A stretch of 64,000 bases of DNA. Source: Paenibacillus sp. 453mf (lineage in GTDB: Bacteria > Bacillota > Bacilli > Paenibacillales > Paenibacillaceae). The notes under the pieces are model-generated. The model saw only the letters and a list, made by a program, of their open reading frames with translations. It ran no database searches and had not been told where the DNA came from. The stretch is from positions 62,001 to 126,000 of the forward strand of contig NZ_FPAC01000002.1 in the NCBI RefSeq assembly GCF_900116105.1. Reading direction: 5' to 3'. Below, piece after piece: positions 8,844-16,066 of this stretch (position 1 is the first letter of the stretch; every line of letters starts with the position of its first letter). A program made the position numbers and the translations under genes.

Positions 8844-10094
8844 ATGGTTAAACAGACGAAAAAAGCCGCAGCATGGTCGCTTGTTATTATGGGTGCGGGG
8901 TTCGCGGCGTCGCTGCCCTTTCAAGATAGTACGGTCGGTAAGATGCTTGTCGGTTCCTTCGAAGCCGGACTTGTTGGCGGACTTGCCGACTGGTTTGCAG
9001 TAACGGCACTCTTTCGCCATCCGCTGGGACTCAAAATCCCACATACAGCACTGCTCCCGAAGAATCGTAAGAAAATTACCGAGGCCCTCGTATCTGCAGT
9101 GGAGAACAACCTGCTGAACAAAGACAGTATTGCTGCCAAGATTGCCGAAATGCCAGTGTCACATATGATCCTGGAGATGGCTGAGAAGGAGCTTCACACA
9201 GCAACTACACATGAGGCGATTGATAAGCTTGCCAAACGCATCGTTTCGTCACTTCCCTTGGAGAAGATTGCACCGCTTGTTGCAGAAGAGATCAAGCGTC
9301 AGGCGGAACGTGTAGAGATTGAGCCGCTGCTGTCCAAGGCAGAGCAGTACATTACGAGTAAGGGATACGACCGAATGGCTCTGGATTATGGGCTTGATCA
9401 GGCAGAAGCGTGGCTCGTTAAACCGGATACCCAATATACACTCGGCGAGATTGGTATGAGAGCGATGAACTCCCTGCAGGTTAACGGTCTGATGCAGTTC
9501 GCCCTGAATGCACTCATGGGATATCTGAATGAGGAAAGGCTTGGAGGTATTCTTCAGCGTTTCCTGTATGATCAGGTACAGGACTTGAAATATGAGGGTC
9601 ACCCTCGCAGACACAGTGCATTAAATGCCATTCGTGGGCAGGTCGAGCGTTTAGCGCACAGCAAGAAAGTAACAAGCGGTCTTGAAGAGTGGAAGGATTC
9701 AGTGCTTAAGAACTGGGATGCAGAATCAGCTGTGCTAAACAAGCTGGTGGAGTTCCGTGACAAGATGCTGAGTTATATGGAGGATGGAAGTTACGTAGAG
9801 AAACAGCTCATTCCGGTCATTTCATCTCTCGTTGCAGAGGTAAAAGAGGATGCTGAACTTCTGGAACGCATCAACCAGAAGATTGTGGACAGCGTAACGA
9901 CCTTGCTAGAACGAAATCACTCCAAGATCGGCCAGTTAGTACGTGAAAATATCGAAAAAATGGATAACAAAACGCTCATTGCGATGATGGAGGATAAGTT
10001 GGGTGAGGATCTGCAGTGGATTCGGATTAACGGTGCAGTGACTGGTTTTATTATCGGGATTGCTCTGACCGCATTGCAGCTTGCACTGGCTTGA
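8844..10094 (+). CDS. DUF445 family membrane protein
   Basis: 416-residue DUF445 protein (the family of B. subtilis YheB and E. coli YjiN). An N-terminal membrane helix (about residues 8-30) is followed by the conserved GGLADWFAVTALFRHPLGLKIPHTALLPKNRKKI block, a long amphipathic helical middle and a C-terminal hydrophobic helix (GAVTGFIIGIALTALQLALA). ATG 8844 has GAAGGAG 9 bases upstream; the TTG at 8826 in the same frame overlaps that site. Function of the family is not established. Single-gene unit. Confidence 0.9.
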   Translation: MVKQTKKAAAWSLVIMGAGFAASLPFQDSTVGKMLVGSFEAGLVGGLADWFAVTALFRHPLGLKIPHTALLPKNRKKITEALVSAVENNLLNKDSIAAKIAEMPVSHMILEMAEKELHTATTHEAIDKLAKRIVSSLPLEKIAPLVAEEIKRQAERVEIEPLLSKAEQYITSKGYDRMALDYGLDQAEAWLVKPDTQYTLGEIGMRAMNSLQVNGLMQFALNALMGYLNEERLGGILQRFLYDQVQDLKYEGHPRRHSALNAIRGQVERLAHSKKVTSGLEEWKDSVLKNWDAESAVLNKLVEFRDKMLSYMEDGSYVEKQLIPVISSLVAEVKEDAELLERINQKIVDSVTTLLERNHSKIGQLVRENIEKMDNKTLIAMMEDKLGEDLQWIRINGAVTGFIIGIALTALQLALA

Positions 10095-10115
10095 TCGACT
10101 TCTCAGAATATAACG

Positions 10116-10156
10116 AAAGAGCTGATCCCTGTACTTTAGGAAGCAGCTCTTTTTAA
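10116..10156 (+). terminator. Terminator after the DUF445 gene
   Basis: AAAGAGCTG (10116-10124) pairs perfectly with CAGCTCTTT (10144-10152), followed by more T. It lies between convergent genes. Confidence 0.85.
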
Positions 10157-10248
10157 TGTTTATGTGTACTATGTTCGCGTTAAGAAGAATGGACCCCCTG
10201 TTTGGGGCTCTGATTCTAGCAGAGCGATGCACGAAAAGACCTAGGGGT

Positions 10249-10905
10249 TCAGTTATCAAAATCACGTTCAATCCAGCCTTGCTCCAGGGCATACCTCGTG
10301 AGCTGTACACGATTCTCCAGCTGGAGCTTCTGCAAAATATTTTTGAGATGATTCTTCACCGTCTGATCCGATATTCCCAGTCGATCGGCGATCTCCCGAT
10401 TGGTCTTGCCGGAGGCAACCCAATTCAGAATTTCTCGTTCTCTGGTAGTCAGCGGTGTGCTGCCATCGTCTGCCTTCTTGGTCTTTGGAAACTCCTGCAA
10501 TATGCGATAGGCAAGCTCCGGGTTAACAGGGGCTTCGTCACTGACAACGGCCTTCAGGTATTCCAGCCAGGTGGAGGGGGATAAGTTCTTGAAGAGGTAT
10601 CCTTGCGCACCTTGTTTAAGTGCTTCAAACAGATGCGTCACATCATCGGAGACGGTAACCATCACAATGATGACATAGGGATAGCGCTGCTTGATCGCTC
10701 GTGTCGTCTCCAGTCCATCCATTCCTGGCATGCGGATATCCATGAGGATGAGATCCGGCATCCATTCCTCGGTCAGCACCAGTGCTTCTTCACCGCTTGA
10801 CGCGGTAGCTACAATCTCAAACATCGGTTCCTCCGATAATATCGATTCCATGGCAGCTCTGGCATGGGCTGAATCGTCGACTATAAGTACTCGTGTCATA
10901 TTCAT
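10249..10905 (-). CDS. NarL/FixJ-family response regulator
   Basis: Receiver domain plus LuxR-type helix-turn-helix. From ATG 10905 the acidic pair is Asp10/Asp11 (VDDS), the phosphoacceptor Asp56 (LILMDIRMPG) and a conserved Lys lies in YLFKN. The C-terminal domain begins at LTTREREILNWVASGKTNREIA and contains TVKNHLKNILQKL. ATG 10905 overlaps the kinase stop by four bases (ATGA) and has a GGAGAGGA site upstream, so an in-frame start further upstream is rejected. Translationally coupled to the histidine kinase before it. Signal and target genes cannot be read from the sequence. Confidence 0.9.
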   Translation of the reverse strand: MNMTRVLIVDDSAHARAAMESILSEEPMFEIVATASSGEEALVLTEEWMPDLILMDIRMPGMDGLETTRAIKQRYPYVIIVMVTVSDDVTHLFEALKQGAQGYLFKNLSPSTWLEYLKAVVSDEAPVNPELAYRILQEFPKTKKADDGSTPLTTREREILNWVASGKTNREIADRLGISDQTVKNHLKNILQKLQLENRVQLTRYALEQGWIERDFDN

Positions 10906-11744
10906 GAGGGGTCCTCTCCTTTGATAATCAGCATGCAAGTTCCGCCGTTCTCCATGTTGCTGAAATGAAACCTCCATCCCATCTCCTCCGCGCGTCCTCT
11001 TGTTATACGAAGCCCGTACCGTTCTTTCCGCTGCTCCGGGTCGCCAGTAAAGCCAGTTCCGTCATCTGTAATGGACACCTTCCAATGCACCTTATTTCCT
11101 GTTCCTGTTACAGAGATCGTGCTGGCATTGGCATGCTTGCGGATATTTAGAATTGCTTCCCGAATACAGGCAATGAGCTCAACATGTTCTTTTGTCGTGA
11201 GCGCTTCATCCGAGAGATTCCATTGAATACGTGAATCATATCTGCCGTCTGCAACCATATCCTCAATCTGTCTGAGCAGCTGCTGCGGAGAGTTCGGGCT
11301 GTTCTCTTCACTGTGAGGAACTTTCAGCTGAGCGATGGCTTGTCTGGCGTAATGATGCACTTCGTGTACGGTTTGTCTAACTTCCTGCAGTTCTCCTTCG
11401 TTAGGGGTGCCGGTCAGTTTACGCTCGGCTTTATCAAGCTGGACGGACAGCAGGAACAACGACTGGGCTATGCCATCATGCAATTCCCGTGCCAGGTGCT
11501 CCCTGGCCTCCAGTGCAGATTTCGCTGCCTTCTCACGTTCCAGCTCAGCCTGCGATTTCTCCATCATCGTAAACAATTTATTCAATAAAGTGACGCTAAT
11601 GAAATATATAATAACGGGTGTCAGCCAGTTTCCTGCCTCCATGGAGAGATAGGGCATAAGGAATTGGTGACGTACATATTCCCATAGACCAACGGTGATG
11701 GTAGGGATGAATAGGATCATCCATTTCATTTGTTTATAGCTCAT
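10902..11744 (-). CDS. NarL-type sensor histidine kinase (HisKA_3)
   Basis: 280-residue kinase with two N-terminal membrane helices and only a very short external segment, then a coiled-coil linker. The phosphorylation site is in EARELHDGIAQSLFLLSVQLD (HisKA_3 dimerisation box) and the ATPase domain carries REAILNIRKHANA (N box) and ITDDGTGF (G box). With almost no extracellular domain it may sense a membrane state, as LiaS/DesK-type kinases do, but that is inference. First gene of a two-gene operon; the 270 bases upstream hold the promoter region. Confidence 0.88.
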   Translation of the reverse strand: MSYKQMKWMILFIPTITVGLWEYVRHQFLMPYLSMEAGNWLTPVIIYFISVTLLNKLFTMMEKSQAELEREKAAKSALEAREHLARELHDGIAQSLFLLSVQLDKAERKLTGTPNEGELQEVRQTVHEVHHYARQAIAQLKVPHSEENSPNSPQQLLRQIEDMVADGRYDSRIQWNLSDEALTTKEHVELIACIREAILNIRKHANASTISVTGTGNKVHWKVSITDDGTGFTGDPEQRKERYGLRITRGRAEEMGWRFHFSNMENGGTCMLIIKGEDPS

Positions 11745-12014
11745 TGTCAGCTCGAGTTCTCCTTCTAGGCAGGTTGTGAAGATGTATAATTCATTTTATT
11801 ATAACCTTTAATTCAGAGACGAACGAACTCTTTGTATTAAGAAGCCCAAGCATTCAAGAGGAATTGTATGGCTGCAGAAGAAGGTTTACGAAAAATACGG
11901 ACTTAGCACTCCTCACTAGATATTATCACAGAGAATCAGCCTTCCTTAAGGTAAGGTTACTTCGATATACTTGTGTAGAGACAGAGAAATGGATTGAAGG
12001 AGTGTAGTAAAAGC

Positions 12015-12185
12015 ATGAGTCAAGCCGTATTGGAGCGTCGAAGTGAAATACTCAAGAAGAATATCGAACGGATGCTGATTAGAGAGAATCAGCGGGGCAT
12101 TACGAGACAGCAGAGTATGTTTTTACAACAAATGATTAAAGAGCTTCATCAAACCTCTCATGAACTGGATGTAAAGAAATCATAA
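12015..12185 (+). CDS. Small helical protein of unknown function
   Basis: 56 residues, highly charged, predicted as two long helices separated at GIT (ILKKNIERMLIRENQRG / QQSMFLQQMIKELHQTSHELD). ATG 12015 is preceded by GAAGGAG at 11996-12002, a somewhat long spacing. The two-helix layout and the SHELD near the end recall the SQELD motif of Spo0E-type aspartyl phosphatases, but the motif is imperfect and too close to the C-terminus, so I do not assign it. Monocistronic, closed by a strong bidirectional terminator. Confidence 0.6.
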   Translation: MSQAVLERRSEILKKNIERMLIRENQRGITRQQSMFLQQMIKELHQTSHELDVKKS

Positions 12186-12202
12186 TCCAAGCAAGAGCAT
12201 GT

Positions 12203-12256
12203 AAAAAAACCTATGCGATTTCTACGGGTATCCGTAGGAACACATAGGTTTTTTGA
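12203..12256. terminator. Bidirectional terminator between convergent genes
   Basis: An A6/T6-flanked stem, AAAAAACCTATG (12204-12215) with CATAGGTTTTTT (12243-12254), enclosing a second hairpin CTACGG/CCGTAG. It can serve the small gene and the GGDEF/HD-GYP gene. Confidence 0.9.
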
Positions 12257-12278
12257 TATGAATAGGGAAGTGCTGATG

Positions 12279-14141
12279 TTAATTGGATAAGACGGTGGTA
12301 TGTCCTGTTTCCATATATTCCGATCTCGGCATCTGCACTTGGATATAAGAGATGAACAACTCCACCAGCTCAGGATCAAACTGCGTGCCTGCACAGGTGC
12401 GAAGCTCGACAATGGCTTCCTCGAAGGTCTTTGTCTTCTGATACGGTCTTTCCGAAGTCATGGCATCGAAGGAATCAATAACTGTAAGCATTCGGCATAG
12501 CTTAGGAATCTCCTTGCCTTTAAGTCCGTGAGGATAACCTTTGCCATCATACCGTTCATGATGAAGCTCGATATAGGGGATCAGGTCCTTGAACCGATGA
12601 TCCGTCATGGCAATTTTTTTGCCCCAGGCGACATGCTGTTTGACGGTTTCCCATTCCTCTGAAGTCAGCTTGCCTTTTTTGTTGAGTACGCCCCAGGGGA
12701 TTTCGAGCTTCCCAATGTCATGAATCAATGCGCCGAGTATAAAATTACGCCTCTCATCCTTCTCCAGACCAAGACTGGTGCTCATATCAAGCGCATACTT
12801 ATATACCCGCTTCGAATGCTTGAATGTATCAATGTCCTTGTATATAAACAGATTAAGCTGCTGCTCGATATAATGAATTTCCTGATCCAGATCAATGTCA
12901 GCTTCCATCTCGACATTACATCCGTAAGTATGCACGGTATTCTTGCCTTGTTTCTTCGCATAGTAGAGCGCTTTATCCGCATAATCGACTAGCTGGGATT
13001 TGTCATACAGTTCAATTTCATATTCGGCAATACCGGCAGAGAAGGATAAGCATTTATGAGGAAAAACTTCTACACCATCAAAAGGAGTATCGTTTAGTTT
13101 TTTTCGAATTCGATCGACGAATGAACGTGCTTCTCCTATGGCATATCCAGGCATCAGCAGGGTGAATTCTTCTCCGCCATATCTCGAAGCTATTATTGGA
13201 GTGTCTTTCGTTTCCTCCTTAAGCAGAGCACCTAGAAAGCTGATGAGAGTATCCCCTTTGAGGTGTCCGAAGCTGTCATTGTATTTCTTAAAGTCGTCGA
13301 TATCAATCATCGCTAAAGTGAGCGGCGATTCGTTCTTGCGTGCATCGTCGATGCTCGTCTCCAGGGAACTCTCAAAATAACTGTGATTGTATAATCCGGT
13401 ACGTTGATCCAAATTCGAACGATTCAGAATCTGATGATACACCAAAAATAGCTGACGAAATGCATAAGATAATAAAATAGCTAAGCCTAAGAAGAGAATG
13501 AGACCAAAAACTCCGTTATGCACGATGAGAACAACTAGAACAAGAGAAAGAATAAGCATACACAAGTAAACAAGCATGGTTTCTTTGACGAAACCTTTTA
13601 GAGCTGTATAAAGATCCTTCCGGTACAACAGATAATAGTAGAGAAAAAGTCCTATCGTGTTGATTGCAAAGTAAACGGCAAGAGAGATCATATAAGATGG
13701 CAGGTTCTGATCATAAACCGAACCCAATCTGCCATCAAGCAAGATAAATACTTCGTAGGATACAGAGATCATGATCGAATAGAGTGCAAAATTCGTTACA
13801 TGCTTCCAACGAGGAACGTTTCTCTTATATATCAGATAGCAAATTAAGCACAAAAGAGAGACAGATAAGGTAAACGAGTTGCCATATATAAAAATACAAG
13901 CGAGGTAAACGGATGAGTCAAAGGACATTACATTTCCTTCAGGTGGAAGTCGAAAGGTTAGGCTGTTTAGAATAAGAGTTGCCCCGACCATGATGTAGAG
14001 ATTGACCCATTGTTCGCTGGTATAATTAAAAAACTCTCCCTTATTGACGTAGCAGAAAGTGAGGATACCGCCTATCCATAGCATAAGAATATACCATTGG
14101 CTAATATCTACTTTTTTTATTTTGATTAAAAGTGTTGTCAT
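12279..14141 (-). CDS. Membrane GGDEF / HD-GYP cyclic-di-GMP enzyme
   Basis: 620-residue protein with three parts. Residues about 1-240 are seven or so membrane helices. A GGDEF domain (about 250-415) carries the intact active site RYGGEEFTLLMPG and IDIDDFKKYNDSFGH, so diguanylate cyclase activity is expected; no RxxD inhibitory site precedes it. An HD-GYP domain (about 430-605) has HDIGK and HHERYDGKGYP, the residues used to degrade c-di-GMP. Both catalytic sites look intact, so the net activity cannot be predicted. ATG 14141 follows AGGAG by 12 bases. It is separated by a terminator from the peptide/DUF5317 unit upstream. Confidence 0.93.
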   Translation of the reverse strand: MTTLLIKIKKVDISQWYILMLWIGGILTFCYVNKGEFFNYTSEQWVNLYIMVGATLILNSLTFRLPPEGNVMSFDSSVYLACIFIYGNSFTLSVSLLCLICYLIYKRNVPRWKHVTNFALYSIMISVSYEVFILLDGRLGSVYDQNLPSYMISLAVYFAINTIGLFLYYYLLYRKDLYTALKGFVKETMLVYLCMLILSLVLVVLIVHNGVFGLILFLGLAILLSYAFRQLFLVYHQILNRSNLDQRTGLYNHSYFESSLETSIDDARKNESPLTLAMIDIDDFKKYNDSFGHLKGDTLISFLGALLKEETKDTPIIASRYGGEEFTLLMPGYAIGEARSFVDRIRKKLNDTPFDGVEVFPHKCLSFSAGIAEYEIELYDKSQLVDYADKALYYAKKQGKNTVHTYGCNVEMEADIDLDQEIHYIEQQLNLFIYKDIDTFKHSKRVYKYALDMSTSLGLEKDERRNFILGALIHDIGKLEIPWGVLNKKGKLTSEEWETVKQHVAWGKKIAMTDHRFKDLIPYIELHHERYDGKGYPHGLKGKEIPKLCRMLTVIDSFDAMTSERPYQKTKTFEEAIVELRTCAGTQFDPELVELFISYIQVQMPRSEYMETGHTTVLSN

Positions 14142-14214
14142 GAAATCTAGATTCTCCTATTAATTTCATCGTATATGTTCATATTTTATCATGACATTAA
14201 ACTATTAAAAATAA

Positions 14215-14243
14215 AGAAAAAAACAGGCTATGAGGCCTGTTTT
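14215..14243 (-). terminator. Terminator after the 30-residue peptide gene
   Basis: On the minus strand AAAACAGGC pairs with GCCTGTTTT around a 6-base loop and runs into T7. It isolates the DUF5317-peptide transcript from the GGDEF/HD-GYP gene. Confidence 0.85.
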
Positions 14244-14269
14244 GAGAAAATGTGAGACGAGAATAGCTC

Positions 14270-14362
14270 CTAGCCAAGTGCAAATCCAGAAGTCAATGCC
14301 ACAACGACAGAAGCAACAATTACCCCGTTCATGATGATGCGGGCGATGTTAGATTTTTTCAT
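14270..14362 (-). CDS. 30-residue hydrophobic peptide, unannotated type
   Basis: A very short gene that starts MKKSNIARIIMNGV, continues as a single hydrophobic stretch (VIVASVVVAL) and ends SGFALG. Evidence that it is real: a near-perfect AGGAGG ribosome binding site 8 bases before the ATG, a start only 23 bases after the DUF5317 stop, and a dedicated terminator just past its stop. The layout is positive N-terminus plus one helix, so it is either a membrane micro-protein or a precursor for an exported peptide. It contains no Cys, arguing against a standard AgrD thiolactone. Function unknown; no homologue is recognised. Confidence 0.72.
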   Translation of the reverse strand: MKKSNIARIIMNGVIVASVVVALTSGFALG

Positions 14363-14384
14363 GGTATGTATCCTCCTTTTCGTT

Positions 14385-14987
14385 TTAATTTGATGTATGT
14401 AAACTTGGTGCGAGATCTTGATCTTCAGAATCCTTCTTCGGGGGCACCATAATACTCTGGATGTACAGGAATATACCCAGGTTCATGACAACGTCCCCGA
14501 TACTAATGACTTGGGTTCGAGGGTAAGGACTTGAGAGTGGGATAATATCTCCCAGAAAAGATAAGTGAGTGGAGGCATCTAGCATGTAATGCTTATACAC
14601 AGCGTCACCGCTGGTCAGAAGCTCTGTATAGTAAGGCCCGAGAACTTGGGCAGCTTCTAATGAGACAGGCATACGGCCGCCGTTGACAGCCATAACGATA
14701 AAGTTCAGGAATACGCCAATGAGAATGATCAGAAATCCCTTGTTCTGCCTATTAACCCATAGGAAGAACATTCCTACAATGTAGAGGAACATAAAGAAAT
14801 ATCCTGAAACCGGTGCAAGCCAAGCTGCGTCGCCTTGAAAGCGGAATATGATAAACTGGATAAGCAGTAATATCGGGAAAATCAATCCGCCTCGTAGCTT
14901 GATCTGTCCAAACTGCATGAGACCATGCTTAAAGCCGCCTCTGAAAAGCCCTACGATAAGTCCTAGAATTATACCATCATAGACCAT
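14385..14987 (-). CDS. DUF5317 family membrane protein
   Basis: 200 residues with about five membrane helices. The family look is clear: the start YDGIILGLIVGLFRGG, a NGGRMPVSLEAA segment between helices, and a conserved PRTQVISIGDVVMNLGIFLYI near the end. ATG 14987 has GGAG 9 bases upstream. The family has no known activity. Immediately followed by the 30-residue peptide gene in the same transcript and next to a c-di-GMP enzyme. Confidence 0.85.
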   Translation of the reverse strand: MVYDGIILGLIVGLFRGGFKHGLMQFGQIKLRGGLIFPILLLIQFIIFRFQGDAAWLAPVSGYFFMFLYIVGMFFLWVNRQNKGFLIILIGVFLNFIVMAVNGGRMPVSLEAAQVLGPYYTELLTSGDAVYKHYMLDASTHLSFLGDIIPLSSPYPRTQVISIGDVVMNLGIFLYIQSIMVPPKKDSEDQDLAPSLHTSN

Positions 14988-15321
14988 GTATCAATCTCCG
15001 TTAGTTTCAAATTTTTATCGTAATACTATTATTCGACTTCAAATTGGTAAATCCTTCATGAATTTAAAATTTTTTTTGATATTTTTTAATTAATTTGTCT
15101 GATATCAATTTTCTTGTCTGATTCTGAATTATTATCAAATATATCTTTGCGACGAGTTATGGAGTGAACTCTCTTGCTAATTAACTATAAATTTCGTTCA
15201 AACACTGATCAACAGGTATATCGACCTAAGAATGATCTCGAGCAGGTAAGTATACTTAAGCGTATTGACATACCCGTGGGGGGTATAATATATTAGGATA
15301 GAGTGGAAGGAGGTCATGTGA
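14988..15321. other. Intergenic region, AT-rich, ending in the csoR promoter
   Basis: About 330 bases between divergent genes. The left 250 bases are very AT-rich with no gene or strong hairpin; the right end holds the csoR promoter and operator listed separately. Confidence 0.7.
15265..15294 (+). promoter_or_regulatory. csoR promoter with CsoR copper operator
   Basis: TTGACA (15265-15270) with a TATATT -10 (15289-15294, 18-base spacer) encloses ATACCCGTGGGGGGTAT (15270-15286). This matches the TACCC...GGGTA palindrome of CsoR operators. CsoR would block RNA polymerase until Cu(I) binds. Confidence 0.88.
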
Positions 15322-15681
15322 GTGGATGATAAGAAGACAGCTGTTGAAGGTGAGAACAGAGTACATTGCCATGATTCTCATTCAGACCATCATCAAGATG
15401 GAGTAAGGCACAGCCATCACTCCGATGAGATGAAGAATATTCTGACGACCCGTCTGAACCGGATTGAAGGTCAAATTCGCGGTATAAAGGGCATGATTGA
15501 GAGAGATACCTATTGTGATGATGTGCTCACGCAAATTGCTGCTATTCAGTCTGCGCTTAACGGTGTCGGGAAGCTTCTCTTGGAGGGGCATATGAAGAGC
15601 TGTGTTATTGATCGAATCCAGGCGGGCGAGCATGAAGTGATTGACGAGCTGCTGGTGACGGTTAAGAAGCTAATGAAGTAG
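15322..15681 (+). CDS. csoR: CsoR copper-sensing repressor with His-rich N-terminus
   Basis: DUF156/CsoR family four-helix repressor. The Cu(I) ligand triad is visible as Cys in DTYCDD and the His and Cys of EGHMKSC; the family block TRLNRIEGQIRGIKGMIE is intact. GTG 15322 is the only start compatible with GGAAGGAGGT; the ATG just before it runs into a stop. The first 35 residues form an extra tail containing eight His (HCHDSHSDHHQ, RHSHHSDE) that classical CsoR lacks and that could bind additional metal. First gene of the copper cluster, with its own operator. Confidence 0.94.
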   Translation: MDDKKTAVEGENRVHCHDSHSDHHQDGVRHSHHSDEMKNILTTRLNRIEGQIRGIKGMIERDTYCDDVLTQIAAIQSALNGVGKLLLEGHMKSCVIDRIQAGEHEVIDELLVTVKKLMK

Positions 15682-15752
15682 TGTAATTGAATCCGTGGTG
15701 TTGGAAGTCCAGACGTATAATATAAAAAACCATCTAATAGGAGGAAATGAAT

Positions 15753-15953
15753 ATGAGCAGCGTAACATTGAATGTACAAGGGATGTCCTGTAACCACTGT
15801 GTGAAGTCTGTTGAAGGAGCGCTGGAAAGCGTCGGAGCTAGAGGCAAAGTGGATTTGGCCTCCGGTACGGTTAATGTAGAATATGATGAGCAGAAGGTAA
15901 CGGTGGATCAAGTAAAGCATGCGATTGAAGATCAAGGTTATGACGTGGTTTAA
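15753..15953 (+). CDS. copZ: CopZ copper chaperone
   Basis: 66-residue heavy-metal-associated domain with the Cu(I)-binding MSCNHC motif after the first strand. Delivers Cu(I) to the CopA ATPase and to CsoR. ATG 15753 has GAGG 8 bases upstream; the ATG at 15747 is too close. Follows csoR by about 70 bases and is followed by a hairpin terminator. Confidence 0.93.
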   Translation: MSSVTLNVQGMSCNHCVKSVEGALESVGARGKVDLASGTVNVEYDEQKVTVDQVKHAIEDQGYDVV

Positions 15954-15990
15954 TATAGCTGCGGATGGATCATATTAAGTTAACAATGAG

Positions 15991-16022
15991 CGAAGAGCAG
16001 CCTGTTCAGGTCTGCTTTTTTT
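15991..16022 (+). terminator. Terminator or attenuator between copZ and copA
   Basis: AGCAG-C-CTG and CAG-G-CTGCT pair with one mismatch around a TT turn and run into T6. The stem is imperfect, so some read-through into copA is possible. Confidence 0.65.
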
Positions 16023-16034
16023 CAGAACAATAGT

Positions 16035-16051
16035 ATACCCCCAAGGGGTAT
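16035..16051 (+). promoter_or_regulatory. Second CsoR operator, upstream of copA
   Basis: ATACCCCCAAGGGGTAT, a near-perfect palindrome of the CsoR type, ends 15 bases before the copA ATG and just before its AGGGG ribosome binding site. Gives copA its own copper control in addition to the csoR promoter. Confidence 0.88.
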
Positions 16052-16066
16052 TAGGGGATGATATAA

